The notes below the pieces were generated by a model. It ran no database searches and had not been told where the DNA came from. It saw only the letters and a list, made by a program, of their open reading frames with translations. The position numbers were made by a program, and so were the translations under genes. Shown here piece by piece: positions 1 through 8,835 of a stretch of DNA of 64,000 bases. Positions within the stretch are counted from its first letter, which is position 1. Every line of letters begins with the position of its first letter. Origin of the DNA: Serratia plymuthica. Its GTDB lineage: Bacteria; Pseudomonadota; Gammaproteobacteria; Enterobacterales; Enterobacteriaceae. The stretch is taken from assembly GCF_018336935.1 (NCBI RefSeq), contig NZ_CP068771.1, positions 1,364,001-1,428,000 of the forward strand. Direction: 5' to 3'.

Positions 1-2
1 TT

Positions 3-242
3 TTAGATGTTTTGAATAATGAACTTCCTCATGAAAAACGTTATGAACAAGTGAAATATAAATATGTCAGGAATTCATTGCTCGCCATTGCAAATATCTG
101 TGCGGAAAATTACCGACTGATTCCTTCAGCCTTAACGGCTAAATTCAAGGATTATTCTCATTACTCGTCGAACGGGCTTAAGGATATACTAATATTTCAG
201 TGTCCACGCATTTTGGTATTAATTCGGAAGTTTTTTCATTAA
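3..242 (+). CDS. C-terminal end of an unidentified protein, possibly a glycosyltransferase
   Basis: An open frame enters from the left edge and ends at the TAA at 240-242, giving about 79 residues. The true start lies outside the window; the TTG at 12 is only an internal candidate. The tail is basic and has a hydrophobic stretch near its end (DILIFQCPRILVLIRKFF), as in the membrane-associated C-termini of some family-2 glycosyltransferases of polysaccharide loci. No catalytic motif is included, so this is a guess from tail character and context. It lies 53 bp upstream of the galU-type gene on the same strand and is A/T-rich like the capsule genes that follow. Confidence 0.4.
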   Translation, partial: LDVLNNELPHEKRYEQVKYKYVRNSLLAIANICAENYRLIPSALTAKFKDYSHYSSNGLKDILIFQCPRILVLIRKFFH

Positions 243-295
243 TCGTGATTGTAACTTACTTGAACAGTAATAATAATTCGTTTTAAGGTGTGAAT

Positions 296-1186
296 ATGCA
301 AAAAAGATTGAAAGCAGTTATCCCGGTAGCAGGATTAGGGACTCGCATGCTGCCAGCAACGAAAGCCATTCCGAAAGAGATGTTGCCTGTCGTAGATAAG
401 CCATTGATTCAGTATATTGTCAATGAATGTGTGGCTGCTGGCATTAAAGATATTGTATTGGTTACACATTCATCTAAAAATGCCATTGAAAACCATTTTG
501 ATACTTCTTTTGAGTTGGAAGCTGTATTGGAATCACGTGTTAAGCGTCAGTTGTTGGCAGAGGTACAAACTATCTGTCCAAATGATGTGACTGTGATGCA
601 AGTTCGTCAGGGACAAGCCAAGGGGCTAGGACACGCGGTTTTATGTGCAAAACCTATGGTTGGTGATGAACCTTTCATTGTTCTGCTTCCAGATGTTTTA
701 TTGGACGATTCAAAAGCGGATCTGCGCAAAGAGAATCTGGCTAAAATGATTGAGCGTTTCAATGAAACCGGTCGTAGCCAGATCATGGTTGAACCGGTTC
801 CTGAAAAAGATGTATCTAAATATGGTGTGGCTGATTGTGGTGGCGTCAATCTCGAAGCAGGAGAGAGTGCGCCAATGACAGCCGTTGTTGAAAAGCCAAA
901 ATGTGAAGATGCGCCGTCAAATCTGGCGGTTGTGGGACGATATGTATTGTCTGCCGAAATATGGCCACTGCTGGAAAAAACGTTGCCTGGTGCGGGCGAT
1001 GAGATTCAGCTCACTGATGCTATTGCCATGCTAATGGAAACTGATGTTGTTGAGGCTTTCCATATGACTGGAGTATCCCACGACTGCGGCGACAAACTCG
1101 GTTATATGAAAGCTTTTGTGCAATACGGTTTACGCCATGATACTGAAGGGGAAGCATTCAGTAAGTGGCTGAAAAACATATTATAG
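296..1186 (+). CDS. galU: UTP-glucose-1-phosphate uridylyltransferase (GalU type), capsule-side copy
   Basis: Makes UDP-glucose from UTP and glucose-1-phosphate in the cytoplasm, the precursor of many surface glycans. The 296-residue product opens with the pyrophosphorylase signature [19 protein letters not shown] and keeps the GalU-type C-terminal region ([15 protein letters not shown], then [14 protein letters not shown]), so it should be active. I chose the ATG at 296 because AAGG at 285-288 sits 7 bp upstream; the GTG at 290 would be too close to it. It is the first of three GalU/GalF family genes in the window (others at 1240 and 31409). Its A/T-rich codon use resembles the capsule genes rather than the later copy, suggesting that it travelled with the locus. 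Confidence 0.88.
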   Translation: MQKRLKAVIPVAGLGTRMLPATKAIPKEMLPVVDKPLIQYIVNECVAAGIKDIVLVTHSSKNAIENHFDTSFELEAVLESRVKRQLLAEVQTICPNDVTVMQVRQGQAKGLGHAVLCAKPMVGDEPFIVLLPDVLLDDSKADLRKENLAKMIERFNETGRSQIMVEPVPEKDVSKYGVADCGGVNLEAGESAPMTAVVEKPKCEDAPSNLAVVGRYVLSAEIWPLLEKTLPGAGDEIQLTDAIAMLMETDVVEAFHMTGVSHDCGDKLGYMKAFVQYGLRHDTEGEAFSKWLKNIL

Positions 1187-1239
1187 TATTGCATTTGATA
1201 TAATAAGGGCCCGCGCTCTAAAATTTGACGAGGATCACT

Positions 1240-2133
1240 ATGAGTAAATTAAAGGCTGTAATCCCAGTGGCAGGGTTGGGTATGCGTATGCTGCCCGCGA
1301 CCAAAGCAATTCCTAAAGAAATGCTCCCTATTGTCGATAAGCCTCTGATCCAACATATTGTTAATGAGTGTGTAGCTGCTGGGGTGAAGGAAATCATTCT
1401 TGTAACGCATTCCTCAAAGAATGCCATTGAGAATCATTTCGATACATCATTCGAACTGGAGGCTATGCTGGAGGCGCGGGTGAAACGACAGCTTTTGGAA
1501 GAGGTTCAGTCCATTTGCCCAAAAGGTGTCACGTTAATGCATATACGACAAGGGCAACCCAAGGGGCTGGGGCATGCGGTACTGTGTGCAAAACCTTTGG
1601 TGGGGAATTCCCCTTTCGTTGTCGTGCTACCAGATATTTTGCTAGATGATATAAAGGCAAACCCGGGACAAGATAATTTGGCAGCAATGATTCAGCACTT
1701 TAACCAGACAGGAATTAGTCAGGTTTTGGTACAGACTGCAGATGAAACCGTGTTGCATGATTACTCTGTGGTCGAGTGCGACAATAATCATCTCCTGCCT
1801 GGCGAAAGTGCTAACATGCTTTCAATTATCGAAAAACCTGAACGTGAAGTTCAGCTTAAATCTAATTATTCAGCTGTAGGGCGATATGTTCTCTCTGCAG
1901 AGATCTGGCCAATCTTGGAGAAAACGGAGCCGGGGGCGTGGGGCAGAATTCAACTGACTGATGCGATTGCTCAATTAGTCAAATCGCAACCGGTAGAAGT
2001 CCGGGGCTTAGTTGGAGAGTCATTCAACTGCGGTGAGAAAATGGGCTATCTACGAGCATTTGTCACTTACGGTCTTCGTCATCCAACGCAGGGTGTAGCA
2101 TTTCGTGAATGGGCTGAAACGTTGAAGCTGTAA
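1240..2133 (+). CDS. galF: GalF-type UTP-glucose-1-phosphate uridylyltransferase homologue
   Basis: A 297-residue member of the GalU/GalF family. Two features point to GalF: the signature reads [11 protein letters not shown], with Met where GalU has Thr, and the C-terminal region reads [16 protein letters not shown] instead of GAGDEIQ. GalF is known as a weakly active or regulatory paralogue that influences UDP-glucose supply and marks the left border of enterobacterial capsule and O-antigen loci. That fits the position here, just before wza. The ATG at 1240 has GAGGA at 1229-1233 at good distance; a longer reading from 1225 is unlikely. The gap to the preceding galU is about 50 bp, so the two may be cotranscribed. 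Confidence 0.87.
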   Translation: MSKLKAVIPVAGLGMRMLPATKAIPKEMLPIVDKPLIQHIVNECVAAGVKEIILVTHSSKNAIENHFDTSFELEAMLEARVKRQLLEEVQSICPKGVTLMHIRQGQPKGLGHAVLCAKPLVGNSPFVVVLPDILLDDIKANPGQDNLAAMIQHFNQTGISQVLVQTADETVLHDYSVVECDNNHLLPGESANMLSIIEKPEREVQLKSNYSAVGRYVLSAEIWPILEKTEPGAWGRIQLTDAIAQLVKSQPVEVRGLVGESFNCGEKMGYLRAFVTYGLRHPTQGVAFREWAETLKL

Positions 2134-2581
2134 TTTCGCTAGAAGTTACTCTCACGCGTGAGCTATCCTCCTCTTCAAGTAGGAAGTCAGTGTGAGTTTA
2201 ATTTGTTCAGTCTGTTTTTGCATGTGCCTGAGTGGCATATGTTCCGACTTACTGGACTGGGCGCTGAACTGTGCTATGTTTTTGTCCAATAGGAGCTAAC
2301 GAGACAGCGGTGTTTTTAAGCCAGTATTCTTGTTAGAATTAGGACTAAATATCAGCATACCGCCATGATTGACGATACGTAAGGCTTAAGTATAAGTGAT
2401 TTTATTCACGTTGACTTAAACCCCAAGTCAACATCTGATGTTTTGTTGGCATCCCTACCGGAATGGCAGTCCTCTCAGAAATACGGATAGGTGTAAAGTC
2501 ATTTTTTGATGCGGCTCTTCATACGGTTCGGTAAGCTCGATGACCTAGCAGAATATTTACTTTGAAAGTGATGATAACTCG
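2134..2581 (+). promoter_or_regulatory. Long untranslated region upstream of wza
   Basis: About 450 bp without a convincing gene between galF and wza, the likely site of the capsule promoter and leader. It holds a perfect 12-bp palindrome, CTCACGCGTGAG, at 2151-2162 just after galF, and an 8-bp inverted repeat at 2410-2432. I found no ops/JUMPstart core (GGCGGTAG), unlike the region before wzm, and no good RcsAB box. A promoter here is inferred from context only. Confidence 0.45.
2410..2432. promoter_or_regulatory. Perfect inverted repeat in the wza leader
   Basis: GTTGACTT at 2410-2417 and AAGTCAAC at 2425-2432 form a perfect 8-bp dyad around a 7-nt spacer, 150 bp before the wza start. It could be a dimeric-regulator operator or a leader hairpin. 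There is no T-run after it, so it is not a standard terminator. The regulator is unknown. Confidence 0.35.
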
Positions 2582-3718
2582 ATGGCAAAACGACAATTGA
2601 AAATGGTATCGCTCTTGATAGCCATAGGATTAGTTAGCGGATGTACCGTTATTCCCGGACAAGATTTGAAAACCTCCGGGAAAGACGTTGTAAAACAAGA
2701 TGATAGTGATTTCAATATAAATGACGTGGTTAATATTTATCCGCTAACACCTAAGCTGATTGACAAGATGCGTCCTGTCGTATCCGTCGCTCAGCCTAAT
2801 CCTAAGCTGGATGCCTCTTTACAGACTTATGAATATCGAATTGGTGTGGGTGATGTGCTCAGTGTGACTGTTTGGGATCATCCAGAATTGACAACACCGG
2901 CAGGACAATACCGTAGTGCCAGCGATACCGGCAACTGGGTGCAGTCCGACGGCACTATTTTCTATCCTTATATAGGTAAAGTTGCCGTAGTGGGTAAAAC
3001 TGTTGGGCAGGTGCGCAACATCATAAGCAGTCGGTTGGCTCAATATATTGAAAGCCCGCAGGTTGATGTTAACGTAGCTGCTTTCCGCTCACAGAAAACT
3101 TATATTACTGGTGAAGTCTCTAAATCCGGACAACAGGCGATCACTAATATTCCGCTTACCATACTGGATGCTATTAACTCTGCTGGTGGCCTTACAGAGA
3201 ACGCTGATTGGCGTAATGTAGTTCTGACACATGATGGCAAAGAACAACTTGTCTCTTTACAGAAATTAATGCAAAACGGTGATTTGACGCAGAATCATCT
3301 TCTTTTCCCAGGTGATATCCTTTATGTCCCGCGTAACGATAACCTCAAAGTCTTCGTTATGGGAGAGGTCAAGTCTCCGGCAACCATGAAAATGGACCGT
3401 AGTGGCATGACTTTGACTGAGGCAATTGGTAATAGCGAAGGCTTGAATCAGAGTGCAGCTGACGCGACGGGCGTTTTTGTCATACGACCTCTGCATGGCA
3501 CTCAGGGAAAAAAGATCGCGGATATCTATCAGCTCAATATGTCTGATGCAACTGCAATGGTCATGGGTTCAGAATTCCACCTTCAACCTTATGATATTGT
3601 ATATGTTACAACTGCGCCGATTGTGCGTTGGAACCGTGTGATCAGTCAATTGACGGGGACCATTAACGGCTTCAACAACCTGACTGAAGGCACGCTGCGG
3701 ATCCGTAATTGGCCATAG
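2582..3718 (+). CDS. wza: Outer-membrane polysaccharide export lipoprotein Wza
   Basis: Forms the octameric outer-membrane channel through which Wzy-made capsule leaves the cell. The 378-residue product is close to the 379 of E. coli Wza. It has a lipoprotein signal: basic start, hydrophobic core and lipobox LVSGC with the acylated Cys at residue 21. A polysaccharide-export domain follows ([20 protein letters not shown], about residues 84-103), then SLBB-like repeats ([27 protein letters not shown]) and the C-terminal membrane-spanning helix region ([17 protein letters not shown]). The start is the ATG at 2582. It opens a wza-wzb-wzc set with a 13-bp gap to wzb. Confidence 0.95.
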   Translation: MAKRQLKMVSLLIAIGLVSGCTVIPGQDLKTSGKDVVKQDDSDFNINDVVNIYPLTPKLIDKMRPVVSVAQPNPKLDASLQTYEYRIGVGDVLSVTVWDHPELTTPAGQYRSASDTGNWVQSDGTIFYPYIGKVAVVGKTVGQVRNIISSRLAQYIESPQVDVNVAAFRSQKTYITGEVSKSGQQAITNIPLTILDAINSAGGLTENADWRNVVLTHDGKEQLVSLQKLMQNGDLTQNHLLFPGDILYVPRNDNLKVFVMGEVKSPATMKMDRSGMTLTEAIGNSEGLNQSAADATGVFVIRPLHGTQGKKIADIYQLNMSDATAMVMGSEFHLQPYDIVYVTTAPIVRWNRVISQLTGTINGFNNLTEGTLRIRNWP

Positions 3719-3731
3719 TGGAGCGTAGGTA

Positions 3732-4166
3732 ATGTTTGATTCAATTTTAGTTGTATGTATTGGTAACATATGTCGTTCCCCTACAGGGGAACGTTTACTG
3801 AAGCAGAATTTACCCGATAAGAAAATTGCTTCCGCTGGAATTAGTGCACTTGTGGGTAAATCTGCAGACGCCAGTGCTATAAAAGTTGCTAATGAACATC
3901 AACTTTCTCTGGATGGTCATATTGCACAGCAGTTGACCAAAGAGTTGTGCCGTGAATATTCGTTGATATTGGTAATGGAAAAAGCACATATCGATGCTGT
4001 GTGCCGTTTGGCTCCTGAAGTGAGGGGAAAAACGATGCTTTTTGCGCATTGGCTAGGACAACAAGAAGTTCCCGATCCGTATCGTAAGAGTACGGAGGCT
4101 TTTGAGTTTGTTTACCGCCTGCTGGCTGAATCTGCTCAGAAATGGGTGCAAGCATTAAATCGTTAA
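3732..4166 (+). CDS. wzb: Low-molecular-weight protein tyrosine phosphatase Wzb
   Basis: Cytoplasmic phosphatase that dephosphorylates the tyrosine kinase Wzc, a cycle needed for high-level capsule assembly. The 144-residue protein carries the family's P-loop CIGNICRS with nucleophilic Cys9 and Arg15, and the general-acid motif DPYRKS near residues 115-120. The length is typical. It sits 13 bp after wza and 6 bp before wzc, so translational coupling is likely. Confidence 0.94.
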   Translation: MFDSILVVCIGNICRSPTGERLLKQNLPDKKIASAGISALVGKSADASAIKVANEHQLSLDGHIAQQLTKELCREYSLILVMEKAHIDAVCRLAPEVRGKTMLFAHWLGQQEVPDPYRKSTEAFEFVYRLLAESAQKWVQALNR

Positions 4167-4172
4167 ATTGAG

Positions 4173-6353
4173 ATGATGATGACTGAGAATAATAGATTGA
4201 GTTCGTCAGCGAGTGGTTCCAGTGGTGAAATAGACTTAGGCCACCTTATTGGAACCTTACTAGACCACCGCTGGTTAATTGTAGGGATCACCAGCTTATT
4301 TGCTGTTATTGGGATTATTTATAGTATTTTTGCTACTCCCATATACCAGGCGGATGCAACGGTGCAGGTAGAGCAAAACAGCGGTAATTCAATTGTGAAT
4401 GACCTGGCTCAAGTTTTACCTAGCAGTTCACCAGGATCGGCAACTGAGATCCAGTTGATTAAATCGCGCATGATTGTTGGTAAGACAGTTGATGATCTTC
4501 ATCTTGATACTGTTGTACAGCAAAAATATTTTCCGATCATCGGCCGTGGTTGGTCTCGCTTGACAGGTAAGGCCCCAGGACAAATTGCACTGTCACGTTT
4601 AAATATTCCTAAATCACTTTCAGATGCTCCGTTGGAATTGGAGGTTGTGGATAAGAACACATATACTCTGAGCAGTGACGGCACTGAACTGTTTAGCGGC
4701 AAAGTAGGACATTTGGCCAAACATAGTGGCGTAACATTATTGGTAAGTGAATTAGATGCGGAACCAGGCACTGTATTCACGGTGGTCAAATTGCCGAAAC
4801 TGTTAGCCACAATGAATTTACTGGATGGTTTGACCGTAGAGGACCAAGGAACAGATACAGGTGTACTTTCGCTATCATTGACGGGCGATGACCCGATCGA
4901 AATGCGAAAAATTCTTGATTCCATTAGTAATAATTACTTAACACAGAATGTAGAACGGAAGTCTGAAGAAGCGGCCAAGAGTTTAGATTTCTTGAAGCAA
5001 CAGCTACCGCTGATGCGAACTTCTCTCGAGACTGCAGAAGACAAACTTAATCGTTTTCGTCAAGCAAATGACTCAGTCGATCTTTCGCTTGAAGCTAAAT
5101 CGATGTTGGATACGATCGTTGGTGTTGAAGCCCAATTAAACCAATTGACGTTCAAAGAAGCAGAAATTTCGAAGCTGTATACCAAAGAGCACCCTGCATA
5201 CCGTGCACTCCTGGAGAAACGCGCGACTCTCGAGCAAGAGAAAGTAGCTCTAAACAAGCGTGTTAGCCGAATGCCGCAAACGCAGCAGGAAATACTGCGA
5301 TTAACACGTGATGTTGACGCAGGTAAAGAAATATATATGCAGTTGTTAAACAAACAGCAGGAACTTTCCATCACCAAAGCTAGTACGGTCGGTAATGTGC
5401 GCATTGTTGACCCGGCGGTAACGCAACCGAAGCCAGTTAAACCTAAGAAGACAATTATAGTTCTGATTACAACCCTTCTGGGCGGGATGCTGTCAGTGGC
5501 TATAGTATTGTTGAAAAACATGCTTCACCATGGGATTGAAAGTCCTGAGCAGTTGGAGCAACAAGGTATTAATGTTTATGCCAGTATTCCTTTATCTGAA
5601 TGGCAACAGAAGAAAGATATCGAAACAGTCCTGAAAGCGAAGAGAAAGACGAATACGAGGTCGAACTCCTTGCTTGCAGTAGGTAACCCAGCTGATTTGG
5701 CTATTGAAGCAGTACGTAGTTTACGTACCAGCTTGCACTTCGCGATGTTGGAAGCCAAAAACAATGTTCTAATGATTTGTGGTGCTAGCCCTAATATTGG
5801 TAAAACGTTTGTGAGTTTGAACCTCGCAGCCGTTGTTGCTCAAACTAATCAGCGAGTACTGATTATTGATGCGGATATGCGTAAAGGCTACTCCCACACG
5901 ATGCTTAATGTAGACTGGAAAGATGGTCTATCAGATATTCTTTCTCAACAAATCTCCATTGAGAAGGCTATCAAGAAAACGTCGGTAGATAATTTGGACT
6001 TTATTTCTCGTGGCCAAATCCCTCCTAACCCATCGGAATTGTTGATGGGGAGTCGTTTCAATGAATTGATAAAGTGGGCAAGTGAAAATTATGACATTGT
6101 CATGATTGACACTCCACCAATTCTAGCCGTAACAGATGCTGCTATCATTGGGCATGTTGCTGGTACTAGCCTGATGATTGCGCGTTTCGCCGTGAATACA
6201 GTGAAAGAAATTGAGATCAGTGTTCGTCGATTCAATCAGAATGGTATCGACGTTAAGGGTGTGATTCTTAACGCAGTAGAGAAACGAGCCAGTAGTTACT
6301 ATGGAGACTATGGCTATTATCAATACGAATATCGCTCTAAAGATAACGCATAA
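4173..6353 (+). CDS. wzc: Polysaccharide co-polymerase and tyrosine autokinase Wzc
   Basis: Inner-membrane protein that contacts Wza across the periplasm and controls polymer length and export. The 726 residues (E. coli about 720) contain an N-terminal Wzz domain with a first membrane helix near residues 32-52, a long periplasmic coiled-coil part, a second helix near 428-448 and a cytoplasmic BY-kinase domain. The kinase shows Walker A ASPNIGKT near 540, Walker A' IIDADMRKG near 565 and Walker B IVMIDTPP near 643. The tail has a cluster of seven tyrosines within SSYYGDYGYYQYEY, the usual autophosphorylation sites. Three successive ATG codons occur at 4173, 4176 and 4179; the true initiator cannot be told apart. 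Confidence 0.95.
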   Translation: MMMTENNRLSSSASGSSGEIDLGHLIGTLLDHRWLIVGITSLFAVIGIIYSIFATPIYQADATVQVEQNSGNSIVNDLAQVLPSSSPGSATEIQLIKSRMIVGKTVDDLHLDTVVQQKYFPIIGRGWSRLTGKAPGQIALSRLNIPKSLSDAPLELEVVDKNTYTLSSDGTELFSGKVGHLAKHSGVTLLVSELDAEPGTVFTVVKLPKLLATMNLLDGLTVEDQGTDTGVLSLSLTGDDPIEMRKILDSISNNYLTQNVERKSEEAAKSLDFLKQQLPLMRTSLETAEDKLNRFRQANDSVDLSLEAKSMLDTIVGVEAQLNQLTFKEAEISKLYTKEHPAYRALLEKRATLEQEKVALNKRVSRMPQTQQEILRLTRDVDAGKEIYMQLLNKQQELSITKASTVGNVRIVDPAVTQPKPVKPKKTIIVLITTLLGGMLSVAIVLLKNMLHHGIESPEQLEQQGINVYASIPLSEWQQKKDIETVLKAKRKTNTRSNSLLAVGNPADLAIEAVRSLRTSLHFAMLEAKNNVLMICGASPNIGKTFVSLNLAAVVAQTNQRVLIIDADMRKGYSHTMLNVDWKDGLSDILSQQISIEKAIKKTSVDNLDFISRGQIPPNPSELLMGSRFNELIKWASENYDIVMIDTPPILAVTDAAIIGHVAGTSLMIARFAVNTVKEIEISVRRFNQNGIDVKGVILNAVEKRASSYYGDYGYYQYEYRSKDNA

Positions 6354-6360
6354 TTAATCT

Positions 6361-6399
6361 TTACAGAGACTCAGAAGTTGAGTCTCTGTAACTTTTCTG
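6361..6399 (+). terminator. Strong hairpin between wzc and the glycosyltransferase genes
   Basis: TTACAGAGACTCA (6361-6373) and its perfect complement (6379-6391) form a 13-bp stem with a 5-nt loop, followed by CTTTTCTG. It lies 8 bp after the wzc stop and about 30 bp before the next gene. A partial terminator at this place is known in E. coli group 1 capsule operons, where it lowers expression of the downstream genes relative to wza-wzb-wzc. The same role here is inference. Confidence 0.7.
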
Positions 6400-6423
6400 T
6401 AAATATTTAAATAGGAGTCAGGG

Positions 6424-7653
6424 ATGAAAGTGGCTTTTTTTCTGGAACGGTTCCCTAACTATTCCGAAACCTTTGTGATTAACCAAATAGTCAGTTTTAT
6501 CGATAAAGGCATTGATGTGGATATTGTATCAATCTACCCAGGTGATACAGATAAAAAACATGCTGTGGTTGAACAGTACGAATTAATAAAAAAAACGACG
6601 TACCTTCTTCCGAAAGAAAAACTTAGTGGTGCAATACGTATTGTAGCGCGTTTAAAGAATGTAAAGCCTAAATGTGTTGGTATTAAGCTCTTCAGATCAC
6701 TTAACGTATTTAACTACGGAAAGCATTCTTTAAACTTGCTATTACCTTCTATTGTTGGTAATAACTCTAAAATAATCAGTGCGGACTTTTTTATTTCTCA
6801 TTTTGGCACTGTAGGTGTGATTGCTGATAAATTACGTGAAATTGGTTTTTTAAAAGGAAATCTTGCTACTATATTTCACGGGTTGGATATTTCACATACC
6901 AAAACATTGAATGATTCAAAGTGTGATTATATCAATCTTTTCAAACGTACAGAGTTAATATTACCTATAAGTGATCTCTGGGCGAGTAAGTTGATTTCTC
7001 TTGGCTGTCAAAAAGATAAAGTTCATGTTTCCAGAATGGGAATAAACGTAAACTTATTCAAGTTTAATCAATCAAAAACATTTAACTCTACTCCATTACA
7101 TATTATTAGCGTTGCAAGGTTTGTCGAAAAGAAAGGGCTCGAGTATGCCATTCAAGCTTGCGCTCATCTGAAGCGAAAGAACATTGACTATAAATATTCA
7201 ATCATCGGTGATGGTCCGTTGACACCTGTTTTGAAAAAACAAATAACTGAGCTGGGGTTAGAAGATAATGTCAAAATCCTTGGCTTCCAACCACAGGAAA
7301 AAATCCGTGAGTTGCTTGAAAAGGCCGATGTTTTTCTATTGCCTTCGGTAGTCGCCGCTGATGGCGACATGGAAGGGATACCAGTTGCGCTAATGGAAGC
7401 TATGGCGCTTGGTTTACCGGTAGTTTCTACTTATCATAGCGGAATTCCCGAGCTGATAGAAAATGGTATATCTGGCTGGTTAGTCAAAGAGCGAGATTCG
7501 GAGGCGATAGCCGATGTTCTAATTTCATTGACTCGTGAGCAATATGATATTACTGCTGTTACAGTTACAGCTAGAAAGGTCATTGAGCAAAAATTTAATC
7601 AAGATAAACTAAATAGAGAGTTATGCGAGTTGATAGAGCACTCGCTATCATAG
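6424..7653 (+). CDS. Family 4 glycosyltransferase, WcaL/AmsK-like
   Basis: Retaining glycosyltransferase of the GT-B fold expected to act on the lipid-linked capsule repeat unit at the cytoplasmic face. The 409-residue sequence resembles WcaL of colanic acid synthesis along its length: the start MKVAFFLERFPNYSETFVINQI, the middle IFHGLDIS and LPISDLWASKL, SVARFVEKKGLEYAI near residue 225, and the EX7E motif in DMEGIPVALMEAMALG near 317-332. A good AGGAGT at 6414-6419 precedes the ATG. It is the first gene after the wzc hairpin and is A/T-rich. The donor sugar cannot be read from the sequence; WcaL relatives are associated with galactose transfer. Confidence 0.85.
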   Translation: MKVAFFLERFPNYSETFVINQIVSFIDKGIDVDIVSIYPGDTDKKHAVVEQYELIKKTTYLLPKEKLSGAIRIVARLKNVKPKCVGIKLFRSLNVFNYGKHSLNLLLPSIVGNNSKIISADFFISHFGTVGVIADKLREIGFLKGNLATIFHGLDISHTKTLNDSKCDYINLFKRTELILPISDLWASKLISLGCQKDKVHVSRMGINVNLFKFNQSKTFNSTPLHIISVARFVEKKGLEYAIQACAHLKRKNIDYKYSIIGDGPLTPVLKKQITELGLEDNVKILGFQPQEKIRELLEKADVFLLPSVVAADGDMEGIPVALMEAMALGLPVVSTYHSGIPELIENGISGWLVKERDSEAIADVLISLTREQYDITAVTVTARKVIEQKFNQDKLNRELCELIEHSLS

Positions 7654-7682
7654 TTAATAACTAAACGTCCAATAAAAGTGGC

Positions 7683-8834
7683 ATGATGAAAATATTGATC
7701 ATAAATACACTTTATGCACCATATAAAATTGGTGGTGCAGAGGTTTCCGTTCAGTTGCTTGCTGAACAGCTAGTGGGGAATGGTCATCAGGTCAAGGTAT
7801 TGTGTCTTCATCCAGGCGCGGTGAGTAAATCTGACAAAATTAATGGCGTCGAGGTTGAATATCTGCCCCTAAAAAATATTTACTGGCCCTTTGATGATGA
7901 AGAAAAAGGGCGTTGGAAGAGGTTATTTTGGCATATCTTGGATAGCTATAACCCTTTGATGGCAAAGCAGGTTGAGGCCGAGATTGAAAAGTTTAAGCCA
8001 GAGGTTATACATACAAATAATCTAACAGGTTTCTCGGTTGCTGTTTGGCCGATGATAAAAAGAAAAAAAATAAAGCTCGTACATACTACCCGTGATTATT
8101 ATTTATTCCATCCTAATACTACACTATTTAAAAACGGCCGGAACATGGATGAAAATAGCTTCTCCATTAAGGCCCTCTCATTTATTAAAAAACGGATGAG
8201 TCAATACGTTGATAGTTTTATCGGTATTAGCGAGTTCATTTCTGATTTTCATCAGAAAAATGGTTATGCGATCAACGCAAGCCACAGTCATGTGTATAAT
8301 CCAATAAAAGTTGAGTCTTTGACCATCGATGAAAAAATCATTAAACGTGACTTTATTAGCGTTGGTTTCATTGGCCGATTGAGCGTAGTCAAGGGCTTCG
8401 ATGATTTTTGCAATCTTGCCATGAAATATAAAAATGACCCTGATATAGTTTTTCGCGCCGCTGGGCGTTTTCATAATGACGACGAAGGTCGAGATATGGA
8501 GGCATTAGCTAATACTTCAGGCGTTGAACTACTGGGTTTTATTCCTGTGAATGAGTTTATGGCTAATGTTGATGCCGTCGTTCTTCCTATAAAGTGGAAT
8601 GAGCCGTTCGGGCGAGTGGTTCTTGAGGCGGCACTAGCAGGAAAATCAGTATTTACAACATTTCGCGGTGGGGTAACTGAAATAGCCAAAATTTGCTCTG
8701 GTATTCATGAATTGAGCAATTTTAATCCGCAAGCAATCATTGAACACCAAAATCTTGCTTATAAAATCTCACTGCCTGCAGATTTTAATGTTGAAAAGGT
8801 GGCAGACAGATATGTAGAGGTCTATAGGAAATAG
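7683..8834 (+). CDS. Family 4 glycosyltransferase
   Basis: A 383-residue GT-B enzyme of the capsule locus. The N-terminal half has the glycosyltransferase-4 donor-fold start (ILIINTLYAPYKIGGAEVSV) with the GG acceptor-side loop. The C-terminal half has FIGRLSVVKGFDDF near residue 224 and an EX7E motif in NEPFGRVVLEAALAG near 305-319. It starts at tandem ATG codons (7683 and 7686), 29 bp after the preceding gene, and its stop almost touches the polymerase gene (1-bp gap), so it is part of the same transcript. Substrate unknown. Confidence 0.83.
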   Translation: MMKILIINTLYAPYKIGGAEVSVQLLAEQLVGNGHQVKVLCLHPGAVSKSDKINGVEVEYLPLKNIYWPFDDEEKGRWKRLFWHILDSYNPLMAKQVEAEIEKFKPEVIHTNNLTGFSVAVWPMIKRKKIKLVHTTRDYYLFHPNTTLFKNGRNMDENSFSIKALSFIKKRMSQYVDSFIGISEFISDFHQKNGYAINASHSHVYNPIKVESLTIDEKIIKRDFISVGFIGRLSVVKGFDDFCNLAMKYKNDPDIVFRAAGRFHNDDEGRDMEALANTSGVELLGFIPVNEFMANVDAVVLPIKWNEPFGRVVLEAALAGKSVFTTFRGGVTEIAKICSGIHELSNFNPQAIIEHQNLAYKISLPADFNVEKVADRYVEVYRK

Positions 8835-8835
8835 A

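Noticed and set aside
2322..2348. Possible RcsAB box upstream of wza (TATTCTT and TTAGAATTAGGACTA).
   Set aside because: Only about half of the consensus positions match on either strand; not better than chance in A/T-rich DNA.
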